Positions 33,172 to 43,293 of a stretch of DNA of 64,000 nt are shown piece by piece. The notes beneath the pieces are model-generated. The model had not been told where the DNA came from, did no database searches, and saw only the letters and a list, made by a program, of their open reading frames with translations. This DNA is from Bacillus sp. N1-1 (lineage in GTDB: Bacteria; Bacillota; Bacilli; Bacillales; Guptibacillaceae): contig NZ_CP046564.1 of NCBI RefSeq assembly GCF_009818105.1, forward strand, positions 310,001 through 374,000. Reading direction: 5' to 3'. Position 1 is the stretch's first letter, and every line of letters starts with the position of its first letter. The translations under genes were made by a program, and so were the position numbers.

Positions 33172-33483
33172 TTGACTATTACGTTTACGGACGCTGCAAT
33201 TGAACATTTAAATACAGAGGATCACGTAGCTTTTCAGCTTAATCCTAGTTTAGGTGGATGTAGTATTGGTGCGGATTGGATCACATTTAAAGCTTTGTCT
33301 TCCAAAGGAGCACAGACAGGCGAGAAGTTGGTAGAGACTAATTATAAGCCTGTGGTTTTAGGAATTAAGCACGAATCCTTTTTCAAAGAAGATATGATTA
33401 TTGACTACTCTAGTAAAAGAAATGCATATATGTTAAAAAGCAAAAGTGAAATTCTCAGTTCTCATTTGTCATTAGAAAAATAA
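33172..33483 (+). CDS. HesB-like iron-sulfur biosynthesis domain protein
   Basis: Protein of 103 residues in the HesB/YneR/YqkB-type fold (FeS biogenesis domain). It opens MTITFTDAAIEHL, then a GGCSIGADWITF stretch with the only cysteine near residue 24, and the final DMIIDYSSKRNAYMLKS segment. Classical A-type scaffolds have three conserved cysteines; the other two are missing, so a scaffold role is unlikely and function is unknown. The start is TTG at 33172, 10 nt after AAGGAG; the longer frame to 33118 has no ribosome site. Confidence 0.7.
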   Translation: MTITFTDAAIEHLNTEDHVAFQLNPSLGGCSIGADWITFKALSSKGAQTGEKLVETNYKPVVLGIKHESFFKEDMIIDYSSKRNAYMLKSKSEILSSHLSLEK

Positions 33484-33534
33484 TTTAAATTTATGTGTGA
33501 AAACCTAAGGAAATGAAAGAATCATGTTCGTAAA

Positions 33535-33582
33535 AAAAGCACCATCTCAAACGCTGAGAAGCGTAGGAGATGGTGCTTTTAT
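33535..33582. terminator. Terminator between HesB-like gene and katG
   Basis: AGCACCATCTC (33538-33549) pairs with GAGATGGTGCT, with an internal ACGCT/AGCGT pairing. The minus strand ends in seven T, so it is mainly the katG terminator; the plus side has TTTT. Confidence 0.88.
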
Positions 33583-33588
33583 GTTCTA

Positions 33589-35859
<2,271 letters not shown>

Positions 35860-35876
35860 TTATAACCTCTATTAGA

Positions 35877-35891
35877 TTATAATTATAATAA
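35877..35891 (-). promoter_or_regulatory. PerR box of katG
   Basis: TTATAAT-T-ATAATAA differs from the 7-1-7 Per box (TTATAAT-N-ATTATAA) at one position. It is about 50 bp upstream of the katG start. Peroxide would release PerR and induce katG. The surrounding DNA is very A/T-rich, so chance similarity is possible. Confidence 0.6.
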
Positions 35892-36160
35892 ATTAATAAT
35901 CATTTTGGAAGAGTTATGAACTAATTTTCACAAAATAATTTCAAAACACTACTAGATAAAGCGGTTACAAATATTGGAAATGAAGTAGCCACCACTTGTT
36001 AACCTTTAAACGTTAATAGTAGTAGACTAGGAAACGATCCGACCGGATAGGCAACAGAAGAAGGGTTTTTCTCCCAGTTTCATTTTCCTACTTACTATAT
36101 ACTTTCGATTTATTAACCGGTTTACCTCTTTCAAAAAACAGTTAGGGGCATTCCGTTTAA
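35892..36160. other. Intergenic stretch with no recognised gene
   Basis: About 270 bp between the katG promoter and the HAD gene terminator. I find no ribosome site with a convincing frame, no tRNA and no riboswitch consensus. A short self-complementary GATCCGACCGGATAG piece at about 36037-36051 is the only local structure. Confidence 0.5.
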
Positions 36161-36161
36161 T

Positions 36162-36196
36162 AGAAAAAGAGAGGCAGTGATGAACCGCCTCTCTTT
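36162..36196 (-). terminator. HAD gene terminator
   Basis: On the minus strand AGAGAGGC and GCCTCTCT (36168-36175 with 36187-36194) form a stem followed by TTTTTCT. Confidence 0.85.
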
Positions 36197-36204
36197 CTGG
36201 AAAT

Positions 36205-37029
36205 CTATTTTGTTACGAGCTGATCTTTTAATAGAAACTTTTCAACTACTTTTGCGACACCGTCATTCTCGTTCGTATCTGTAATATAGTCAGAAATCTT
36301 TTTGATGTCATCTGGAGCATTCCCCATCGCAACGCCAAGTCCTGCAAATTCAATCATTTCTTGGTCATTATAACTGTCTCCAACGGCAATAACTTCTTCT
36401 CGTTTAATACCGAACTCATTAATAAGCCTCTCGATGCTCGTACCTTTCGTGATTCCTTTATCGGTGAACTCGAGAAAATAAGGCTTGGACCGCATGACGC
36501 TGAATTCTTCTCCTAACTCAGCTTGAAGTTTCTTTTCTACTTTCTTGAGGTGCTCTGGTTCTCCAACCATGAGAACTTTTACGACGGGTTCTGTGACACC
36601 ATCCATAAAGGAATCGACGACAGTAATCGGTAAACCTGTCAGTTCAGACTCAATCGTTGTGTAGGGATTTTCTTCTGCAGTAATAATTTCATCTCCAACG
36701 TACGTATGAATGTACACATTTTCTCGTGTACTAATGTCATGGAGTCGTTGAACAGCTTCTACAGATAATGTCTGACTGAAGAAATCCTTTTTAGAGTGAC
36801 AGTTAATAATTTTTCCGCCGTTAAAGGATAGAATGTAACTTTCATAGTCTGCGAGGAAGAGTTCGTCAGTATATGAAACCATTCCGAACGTTGGTCTTCC
36901 AGAGGCAAGCACAACTTTTTTTCCTTCATGCTGGGCTTGCATAAGAGCTTCTTTATTTCGATTAGAAATCGTTTGATCAGCACTAAGCAATGTATCGTCT
37001 AAATCTAATACAATCATTTTATAAGACAT
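36205..37029 (-). CDS. Cof-type HAD family phosphatase
   Basis: Soluble HAD hydrolase of 274 residues (Cof/YkrA-type, C2B cap), which usually dephosphorylates sugar phosphates or cofactors; the substrate cannot be told. Motif I is VLDLDDTLL at residues 7-15 (nucleophile Asp9), motif II VLASGRPT near 56, the motif III Lys is near 200, and motif IV is VGDSYNDQEMIEFAGLGVAMGNA near 215-237. The start follows AAGGAGATGAAAATCACAT. Confidence 0.88.
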   Translation of the reverse strand: MSYKMIVLDLDDTLLSADQTISNRNKEALMQAQHEGKKVVLASGRPTFGMVSYTDELFLADYESYILSFNGGKIINCHSKKDFFSQTLSVEAVQRLHDISTRENVYIHTYVGDEIITAEENPYTTIESELTGLPITVVDSFMDGVTEPVVKVLMVGEPEHLKKVEKKLQAELGEEFSVMRSKPYFLEFTDKGITKGTSIERLINEFGIKREEVIAVGDSYNDQEMIEFAGLGVAMGNAPDDIKKISDYITDTNENDGVAKVVEKFLLKDQLVTK

Positions 37030-37338
37030 ATGTGATTTTCATCTCCTTACTAGTTTCCCTTACCATTTTACTAGAATTTATGAGGAAGGGGGAAGGGATT
37101 GTAAAATGGAAAAAAGTAATAGTGTGCGACTTAGAAAGTAATGATAATACACTAAGCTTATTATGAGGAAGAAAGTTTGTAACTCTCTCATACTTCAAGA
37201 GTATTTTAAAATGCTCATTGTAAAAATGGAGCATCCAGATGCTTTATTACGTCCAATAAAGGGTATATGACGAAAGTAGACAACATTGTAACTGAAGTTT
37301 AGTTTAATAGGTTAATATTTGTAGAAAGGGTGTTTAGA
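37030..37338. other. Intergenic stretch without a gene
   Basis: About 300 bp of divergent upstream region between the HAD gene and the SDR gene. It is A/T-rich. No credible coding frame or RNA element was recognised. Confidence 0.5.
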
Positions 37339-37992
37339 ATGAAAAAAGTACTTATTGTTGGAGCAAACGGTCAGGTTGGGAAGCATTTAACTTCCTTTAT
37401 TAAAGAGCATAATGATCTAGAAGCGAAAGTGATGATTCGTAAAGAAGAGCAGGCTTCTTACTTCAAAGATTTAGGGGCAGAAACTGCTGTAGTTGATTTA
37501 GAAGAAGACGTTAATGCCATTGCGAAGGCTGCTGAAGGTGTCGATGCGATCGTCTTTACAGCAGGTTCTGGTCCAAACACAGGTGCGGATAAAACGATGT
37601 TAGTTGATCTAGATGGAGCTGTAAAAACAATTGAAGCAGCAAAAGAAGCTGGCGTAAAACGGTTTGTTATGATTAGTTCTTATGACACAACGCGAGAAGC
37701 GATCCAGTCTGCTCCATCTTCATTTTCACCTTATGTAGCAGCGAAGCACTATGCAGATGAATGGTTGCGAGCAACGGATTTAGATTATACAATCATCCAC
37801 CCGGGTGCCCTAACGAATGATGAGGGAATCGGTAAGGTCAACGCTGCTACTAGAGTAGAAAGAAATGAAATACCTCGAGAAGATGTTGCGAGTGTTATCG
37901 TAGCGACGCTCGAAAATGATGCAACGATTGGGAAAGAATTTCAAGTCGTGACAGGAACGGAGCCAATTAAAGAAAGCATCAATTCACTTTAA
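37339..37992 (+). CDS. Atypical SDR NAD(P)-binding protein, YhfK-like
   Basis: Short-chain-dehydrogenase-like protein of about 217 residues (NmrA/YhfK type). The N-terminal Rossmann loop is VLIVGANGQVGKHL (about 4-17), then AIVFTAGSGPNTGADKT near 73-89 and MISSYDT with a later YVAAKHYADEWL (Tyr-x-x-x-Lys). The ATG at 37339 is chosen, 8 nt after AAAGGG; a GTG at 37330 overlaps the ribosome site. Substrate unknown. It is monocistronic. Confidence 0.82.
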   Translation: MKKVLIVGANGQVGKHLTSFIKEHNDLEAKVMIRKEEQASYFKDLGAETAVVDLEEDVNAIAKAAEGVDAIVFTAGSGPNTGADKTMLVDLDGAVKTIEAAKEAGVKRFVMISSYDTTREAIQSAPSSFSPYVAAKHYADEWLRATDLDYTIIHPGALTNDEGIGKVNAATRVERNEIPREDVASVIVATLENDATIGKEFQVVTGTEPIKESINSL

Positions 37993-38027
37993 TTGAAACT
38001 CGATATTTTATAAGAGAGATTGCATTA

Positions 38028-38066
38028 AACAAAGCCCCTTGTTCACACGCAAGGGGCTTTGTTTTG
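38028..38066 (+). terminator. SDR gene terminator
   Basis: CAAAGCCCCTTG (38030-38041) pairs perfectly with CAAGGGGCTTTG (38050-38061), followed by TTTTG. Confidence 0.9.
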
Positions 38067-38077
38067 ATCTTTTCATT

Positions 38078-38153
38078 ACAACTCGTTTTCCGCACCAATA
38101 CTCTCCAGCGCTTCATTCACCTCATCTAAATCATAAAAAGAAAAGGCTGGAGT
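38078..38153 (-). pseudogene. Possible remnant of a medium-chain dehydrogenase C-terminus
   Basis: The minus strand, read in frame just after the lipoprotein stop, gives TPAFSFYDLDEVNEALESIG then AENEL and a stop. YDLDEVNEALE resembles the last helix of zinc-type alcohol dehydrogenases. There is no start and no upstream homology, so at best this is a decayed tail. The match is short. Confidence 0.25.
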
Positions 38154-39182
38154 TTAATTTGCAGATGTAATAAATGTGTCAGAAATATGAGTCGTCACCG
38201 GACCATATACATCTTGTTTGTTTTCAGGGTATGTAATGATGAACCGATTGAAAACATTATCGCCATAAAAGAATTTCTCATAAATAATCAATCCATTTTC
38301 TACGTAGGATAAGACGAACCAATGATCAGCCAATCGGTCATAAGCGATAGGGACTTCAATATTATTAATCGCTTGCTGATAAATCGATTCGATTGATTCG
38401 TCCATACTGTTATGTGATCCAAAAACGGTGATCTCCAACTCCTCATTATAAAAATTCATTCCATCACCATTAGCTGGAGGGAATCCTACGGTTAAATCAG
38501 ATGGATATTGGATAGAAAAGCCGAATCTATCATTCTTGTAAGTATCATAGGTCTGAACTTCTTCAACTTCCACAGGTTCTTCTTTTGATTGAATAGGTTT
38601 TTCTTTAGACGCATTTGTAGTGGGGGAAACCTTAGCATTTTCTAGCTCATCTAAAGCATCATTTATTCTTCCGGTAAGGTTAGCTAATTCATTTTCATAA
38701 TAGGAAAGAGCTTCTTCTGCTTGTACTTTAGCATTTAATAACTGAAGCTGCTCAAGAGCGCTAGTATATTCTTTGTCAGAAATGAGTTGATTGATCGTAT
38801 CGATTTCTTCCTCTGTATCCGCCAGTTCTTCTTGCTCATCAAGAATCGTCTTTTTCCATTTTTGAGCTTCTGATTGAACAGTCACTAAACCTTCATCTAG
38901 ATTTGTAACGGCCTCAAATGCATCTAATGCAGATATGTATTCTTCTTGTTCATAATAGTTAATGGCATCTTCCATTTGACTTGCTTGTTCGAAATAGATA
39001 CGTGCTTCTTTATCATTTGCTTGTTCCGAGGAAGCGACTTCAAAATAAATAGCTGCTTGGTGGTAATCTTGCTCTCCTAAGCTATCAATCCCTTTGTCCA
39101 TTGCATTCTGGTAGTCGCTGTTTGCACAAGAAGTGAGGATTATAATACAACAAAGGGTGCCAAAGGTGAACCGACTTTTCAT
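38154..39182 (-). CDS. Lipoprotein with helical-repeat and PsbP-like domains
   Basis: Not recognised as a named family. It has 342 residues. A signal peptide ends in lipobox ILTSC (Cys near residue 19). Residues 20-175 are acidic helical pairs resembling TPR (GEQDYHQAAIYFE, EQEEYISALDAFE, SDKEYTSALEQLQ). A low-complexity linker rich in K, E and P follows. The last 120 residues start YKNDRFGFSIQYPSDL, a PsbP/DUF-type beta domain found in surface lipoproteins. RBS TTAAAGGAGTTC. Probably anchored outside the membrane. Confidence 0.75.
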   Translation of the reverse strand: MKSRFTFGTLCCIIILTSCANSDYQNAMDKGIDSLGEQDYHQAAIYFEVASSEQANDKEARIYFEQASQMEDAINYYEQEEYISALDAFEAVTNLDEGLVTVQSEAQKWKKTILDEQEELADTEEEIDTINQLISDKEYTSALEQLQLLNAKVQAEEALSYYENELANLTGRINDALDELENAKVSPTTNASKEKPIQSKEEPVEVEEVQTYDTYKNDRFGFSIQYPSDLTVGFPPANGDGMNFYNEELEITVFGSHNSMDESIESIYQQAINNIEVPIAYDRLADHWFVLSYVENGLIIYEKFFYGDNVFNRFIITYPENKQDVYGPVTTHISDTFITSAN

Positions 39183-39295
39183 AAAAGAACTCCTTTAAAA
39201 TGGTAGTTACTAACAACTGTATTTTATCAGAATAAAACGTTATGGAGGTTCTTTTTCCAATTATTTCTTAAGAGAATGTGAAAAGACAATACAAA

Positions 39296-39327
39296 ACAAC
39301 CACCAGGGAATCTCCCCGATGGTTTTG
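39296..39327 (-). terminator. YjcZ gene terminator
   Basis: On the minus strand AACCATC..GGG pairs with CCC..GGTGGTT (39298-39324), followed by GTTTTG. Confidence 0.65.
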
Positions 39328-39335
39328 ATGAAGTA

Positions 39336-39503
39336 TTAGCAATCCTTTCCATTAACGAAAGCAGCGCCAACGATGATAAGAAGAATGAACAATACAACGA
39401 TTAGCGCAAAGCCATTCCCGTAACGAGCACCACCAACCTGGTTTCCGCAACCGCCGTATCCAGCGCCACCAACCTGGTTTCCACATCCGTAACCATAACT
39501 CAT
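39336..39503 (-). CDS. YjcZ family sporulation-type small protein
   Basis: A 55-residue Gly/Tyr-rich protein: [20 protein letters not shown] with the motif GNQVGGA repeated at about 8-14 and 20-26, then one transmembrane helix [18 protein letters not shown] and an NGKDC end. This is the YjcZ/YhfH-like sporulation family layout. The start is the inner ATG (39501-39503), with AAAGGAGATGATTTC before it. Its function in the spore or membrane is unknown. Confidence 0.85.
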   Translation of the reverse strand: MSYGYGCGNQVGGAGYGGCGNQVGGARYGNGFALIVVLFILLIIVGAAFVNGKDC

Positions 39504-39620
39504 GAAATCATCTCCTTTCATAGGTTCTTCTTTAGTGTATGAAGGAGGAGGAGATGGTGCTTAGGTGTTGGACTAGTTTAAAAAAGTTTGGTGAACCTCT
39601 GACAGCAACTAGAACCTAAA

Positions 39621-39653
39621 GAAAAACCCTGCTTGAGAAAAACAGGGTTTTGT
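39621..39653 (-). terminator. SDR gene terminator
   Basis: AAAACCCTG and CAGGGTTTT arms (39624-39651) with T-runs on the minus side after the stem. Confidence 0.75.
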
Positions 39654-39658
39654 TAGCA

Positions 39659-40408
39659 CTATTTAAATGAAGCGTATCCTTCATCAGCCATGACAACACT
39701 GCCGTTTATCGCACTAGCTTCTTCGAGTGAAAGAAGGTATACTGCATCGGCTAGCTGTTCGGGATCTGTGAGTTTATTGCCGATAACTTTTGCTTTCATG
39801 CCGTCGATTAGGCCTTTGTCACGATATCCTTGGACAATTGGCGTATCGACAACGCCGGGTGCGACACCAACGACACGGATGCCGTATGGTGCTAAATCAA
39901 GCGCAGCGGATTTCGTCATCATATTGACTGCCCCTTTTGTTGCATGGTAAGCGAAAGTGGCTGGCGAAGCGAGAACCCCAAAAACAGATGTTGTATTGAT
40001 GATGACGCCATTCACATTTAAAGCCTTCATCTTTCTAGCGGCAGCCATAATTCCATACGCGACGCCGTGCTGGTTAATGTCGATCACTTTATGATAATCT
40101 TCTAAATCAAATTCAGGAAGAGGTGTAGGACGTCCAATTCCCGCGTTATTAAACATCACGTCGATCGTCCCGAATTGTTCAACAGTTTTTTCAATAAGCG
40201 CTTCCACATCTTCATAACGCGAAACATCTGTCTTCACAAAGAGTGCAACTCCACCTTCTGCTTCAATTAATTCAACGGTTTCAATACCTTTCTTTTCATC
40301 AAAATCAGCAACAACGACTTGATCACCTTTTCGTGCGAACTTTAAACATGTTTGTCTTCCAATTCCGCTTGCTCCACCTGTAATTACTACTACTCTATTT
40401 GCAGTCAT
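39659..40408 (-). CDS. Short-chain dehydrogenase/reductase
   Basis: Classical SDR oxidoreductase of about 249 residues. NAD(P) site TGGASGIGRQTC near residues 9-20, an acidic residue in VVADFDEKKG that favours NAD, NNAGIG near 88, catalytic Ser in INTTSVFG and Tyr/Lys in YHATKGAVNMM (about 153-163). The start is the inner ATG (40406-40408), after GGGGTGGTC. It is divergent from the LysR regulator, which is a likely controller. Substrate unknown. Confidence 0.88.
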   Translation of the reverse strand: MTANRVVVITGGASGIGRQTCLKFARKGDQVVVADFDEKKGIETVELIEAEGGVALFVKTDVSRYEDVEALIEKTVEQFGTIDVMFNNAGIGRPTPLPEFDLEDYHKVIDINQHGVAYGIMAAARKMKALNVNGVIINTTSVFGVLASPATFAYHATKGAVNMMTKSAALDLAPYGIRVVGVAPGVVDTPIVQGYRDKGLIDGMKAKVIGNKLTDPEQLADAVYLLSLEEASAINGSVVMADEGYASFK

Positions 40409-40460
40409 AGAGACCACCCCATTTTTAAAAGTTTTTTACGGCTTTAGTTTATCATCGTTC

Positions 40461-40475
40461 ATATTTAATAAATAT
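40461..40475. promoter_or_regulatory. Palindrome between SDR and LysR genes
   Basis: ATATTTA-A-TAAATAT is a perfect 7-1-7 palindrome in the divergent 115-bp gap. It fits the T-N11-A style of LysR-type operators. Binding by the adjacent regulator is inferred from position only. Confidence 0.45.
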
Positions 40476-40523
40476 TTAAATATCGTTATACTTAATTAAG
40501 CAATGCTTAAGGAAGTGTTGAGA

Positions 40524-41414
40524 ATGAACATCGAACAAATGGCGTACATCGTTACAGTGGCAAACACGGGATCACTATCGAAGGCTGCGGAGGAACTGCA
40601 CATCAGCTTATCGGCTATCAGCCAATCAATTAGTAAATTAGAGAACGAAATAGGATTGAAAATATTTGTGCGTAATCGAGCAGGCGCGGCTCTAACATCT
40701 CAAGGTGAGCAAATTGTATCGAAGGCGAGAGAAGTCATAACAAAGATGGAAGAGGTAAGAGAAGAAGTAAACCGTCAACTAGATATGTTGACCGGTGAAT
40801 TAAAGGTCGCTACGATTCCAGGCCCGATTCATCTGTTAGTTGACGTTGTTTCACGTTTTAAAAGAGCGTATCCCAATGTAAAACTAGAGATCTATGAGAA
40901 TGGACCGGTAAAAATAATTGAAGAACTGTATCAAAAGCAGTTGGATTTAGGACTTATTTTAATATCGGAGCGGCTTATTCAAAAACATAACATACTTTCT
41001 TTTGAAAAAGTAAGGGATGGAAAAATGGTCGTCGGAGTAAGAAAGGAATCACCACTAGCTAGACAAAAGACAGTTAAGCCAGAGGATCTTATTCATGAGA
41101 CGCTCGTTCTTTACGATGATGCTTATATCGAACAATATGTAGCAGAAACGTTATCGAATTTTGGTTCTCCTGATATTTTGTTTACTACAAACAATACAGA
41201 TGCAATAAAAAATGCTGTTAAGAGGGGGATCGCGGTAACCCTTGGAATTGACTATTCGTTTGGTAACAGTCAATTAAGAGAGCATGACATTGTCATGGTA
41301 GAGATTGAGGAAGGGGAGCATGAAAATGTCTTCCTTGCTCTTGTGCGTCATCGTGAAGGACAAGCGAATCGAGTTAGGCGAGAGTTTGTAGAGAGTATAA
41401 AAAAGTATTTTTAA
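40524..41414 (+). CDS. LysR family transcriptional regulator
   Basis: DNA-binding regulator of 296 residues. The N-terminal winged HTH is MNIEQMAYIVTVANTGSLSK followed by AAEELHISLSAISQSISKLENEIG (residues about 1-45). The effector domain (about 90-290) has the GELKVATIPGP strand and two Rossmann-like lobes. The ATG at 40524 is chosen, after AAGGAAGTG; the upstream ATG at 40503 lacks a ribosome site. It probably controls itself and the divergent SDR. Confidence 0.88.
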   Translation: MNIEQMAYIVTVANTGSLSKAAEELHISLSAISQSISKLENEIGLKIFVRNRAGAALTSQGEQIVSKAREVITKMEEVREEVNRQLDMLTGELKVATIPGPIHLLVDVVSRFKRAYPNVKLEIYENGPVKIIEELYQKQLDLGLILISERLIQKHNILSFEKVRDGKMVVGVRKESPLARQKTVKPEDLIHETLVLYDDAYIEQYVAETLSNFGSPDILFTTNNTDAIKNAVKRGIAVTLGIDYSFGNSQLREHDIVMVEIEEGEHENVFLALVRHREGQANRVRREFVESIKKYF

Positions 41415-41452
41415 AAAAGGCCGGTTCATTATTTGAACCAGCCCTTTTCTTT
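41413..41452. terminator. Terminator between LysR gene and desR
   Basis: AAAAGGCCGGTTCA pairs with TGAACCAGCCCTTTT (one mismatch), around TTAT. It serves both convergent genes. Confidence 0.7.
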
Positions 41453-42028
41453 AAAACGTGAGATCGCTTCGATTCGGTTTGTAACTTCTAATTTATCGAG
41501 AATGACCGAAATGTAATTACGAACCGTACCTGGAGTAATATAAAGTTCACTTGAGATGTCTTTCGTGTTTTTACCATCAGCCATCAGCTGGATTACCTGC
41601 TTTTCGCGTTCGGTTAGCGGGTTTTCATTCCCGAAAGCGAGATCGACTAGCTCAGGAGCAAAAATTCGCTGACCTTCCATGATTTTACGAATCGAACTAG
41701 CTAATTCATCACTCGGACTATCTTTTAACAGATAGCCACTAACCCCTGCTTTACGTGCTCGCTCAAAATAACCGGCACGTGCAAAAGTGGTAAGAATAAT
41801 GATTTTGCACGATACACTACTTAATACTTCCGCAGCATCAAGTCCGCTTTTTAGTGGCATTTCAATGTCCATAATACATATATCGGGTTTTAGTTCTTTC
41901 ACTAAAGAGATCGCTTCTTCGCCATTTGTTGCCTGGCCGACAACTTCCATTCCTTCTTCTAGATCGAGTAGAGAGCCAAGCGCTCCAAGGAGCATACGTT
42001 GGTCTTCTGCAAGTACGATGCGTATCAC
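41429..42028 (-). CDS. desR: Response regulator DesR (NarL/LuxR type)
   Basis: Activates the desaturase gene in response to membrane rigidity. It has 199 residues. The receiver domain has AEDQ at 7-10 and the phosphoacceptor Asp54 in CIMDIEMP, the same number as B. subtilis DesR. The C-terminal LuxR HTH runs from NPLTEREKQVIQLMADG (about 134) through ITPGTVRNYISVILDKL. It overlaps desK by 4 nt (ATGA). It is adjacent to a desaturase, which supports the Des assignment. Confidence 0.9.
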   Translation of the reverse strand: MIRIVLAEDQRMLLGALGSLLDLEEGMEVVGQATNGEEAISLVKELKPDICIMDIEMPLKSGLDAAEVLSSVSCKIIILTTFARAGYFERARKAGVSGYLLKDSPSDELASSIRKIMEGQRIFAPELVDLAFGNENPLTEREKQVIQLMADGKNTKDISSELYITPGTVRNYISVILDKLEVTNRIEAISRFKEKGWFK

Positions 42029-43161
42029 ACCGATCCCTCCTGTTCTTTTTGTTGAATCACATTTGGTACTCGAATGTTTAAGGTTGTTCCTTGTGAAGAG
42101 TGAATTTCAAGAGTTCCATTTACGAACTCTAATCGTTCTCTCATTCCCTGAAGTCCGTGTCCTTGAAATGACGTTGTTCCTTCAGGGATGCCATTACCAT
42201 TATCCTCAACTTGGATCAGGACTTCGGTTGGGGATTGTTCTACGAGAACCCTGCACCATGAAGCTTGGCTATGTTTGACGATATTTGTTACGGCTTCTTT
42301 CAGACACATACTTAAAACATTTTCGGCAAGCAATGGCGTGTTTTCGAGCTGTGGATTCCCTTCAAGACGAAACTCCATTTCCGCCGCTTGTAGGATTTGT
42401 TGTACACGAATCAATTCATCCTCTAACCTGGCTCCGCGCATATTTGAAACCATCTCGCGAACTTCTTTCAATGCGGTTCTTGCAGTCTGTCTTATATCAT
42501 GAATTTCATTAATTGCTGCATCAGGTTTTACTGGAATTAGCTTTCGGGCTAAATCGCTTTTTAAACCGATCATCGAAAGCTTTTGACCGAGTGTATCGTG
42601 TAAATCACGTGCGATTCGTTCTCTTTCTTCAATCACCATTAATTGTGAAATCTTCTCGTTGGCGCTTTGTAATTGTTGTTCAAGGCGGTGCTGCTTATTA
42701 CGGTACCGAATCGTGAATGGGAGGAGAGCAACGCCTAGCACACAGATGAAGATAAACGGAAGCTGTGGAAGCAATGTATCATCATGTGTAAAGAAAATAA
42801 TGACTGTTGCCGCAATCGTTGTTGTTAAATGAACGATGTAGAGTGAGAGAAAACCAGCTTTATTCTCAATGCTACCAATGAAAAACGCTAAAAATAGAGC
42901 GAAGTACACGTACCCAAATAAAATTGTCATTACGATGCTAATCGCCATTTCAATACTGACCCATAAATAGACCAATTTACTATTAGAGATAAAAGAGAGA
43001 CGGTAGGATAAGAAAAATAAAAGGATGACAAAAATACCGATTGTAATTTCAATAACCGATGATGATCTGAAAATAAAAAAGAAGGGAAGCAAACAAAAAA
43101 TAATCCAAACATAAGAACTGATCCCGGTGTTCTTAGGAATGATGTGATACCAGCTTTGCAT
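42025..43161 (-). CDS. desK: Sensor histidine kinase DesK
   Basis: Membrane thermosensor kinase of 378 residues. Four to five N-terminal helices (about residues 15-150) come before a coiled linker. The HisKA_3 motif is ERIARDLHDTLGQKLSMIG with His188, matching B. subtilis DesK numbering. HATPase motifs are VEDNGNGIPEG and GHGLQGMRERL near the end. The start is the inner ATG (43159-43161), after AAAGGAGATCCCT. Cold-ordered lipids should switch it to kinase mode. It is downstream of des on the same strand. Confidence 0.9.
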   Translation of the reverse strand: MQSWYHIIPKNTGISSYVWIIFCLLPFFFIFRSSSVIEITIGIFVILLFFLSYRLSFISNSKLVYLWVSIEMAISIVMTILFGYVYFALFLAFFIGSIENKAGFLSLYIVHLTTTIAATVIIFFTHDDTLLPQLPFIFICVLGVALLPFTIRYRNKQHRLEQQLQSANEKISQLMVIEERERIARDLHDTLGQKLSMIGLKSDLARKLIPVKPDAAINEIHDIRQTARTALKEVREMVSNMRGARLEDELIRVQQILQAAEMEFRLEGNPQLENTPLLAENVLSMCLKEAVTNIVKHSQASWCRVLVEQSPTEVLIQVEDNGNGIPEGTTSFQGHGLQGMRERLEFVNGTLEIHSSQGTTLNIRVPNVIQQKEQEGSV

Positions 43162-43255
43162 AGGGATCTCCTTTCGATGAGCTATGGTTACAGGATATAC
43201 CATCTGTATGCGCATGTCACTTATCTATCATTAGTATAATCCCTTTAAAGATATT

Positions 43256-43289
43256 GAAAAACCCATCCAAGCTGAATGGGTTTTTCAGT
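43256..43289 (-). terminator. des terminator
   Basis: On the minus strand AAAAACCCATTC pairs with GGATGGGTTTTT. It lies between des and desK, so desKR needs its own promoter or readthrough. Confidence 0.8.
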
Positions 43290-43293
43290 AATG

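Noticed and set aside
35892..36160. Riboswitch or small RNA between katG and the HAD gene
   Set aside because: Compared by eye with TPP, SAM, cobalamin, c-di-GMP, c-di-AMP and magnesium consensus cores; none fits.
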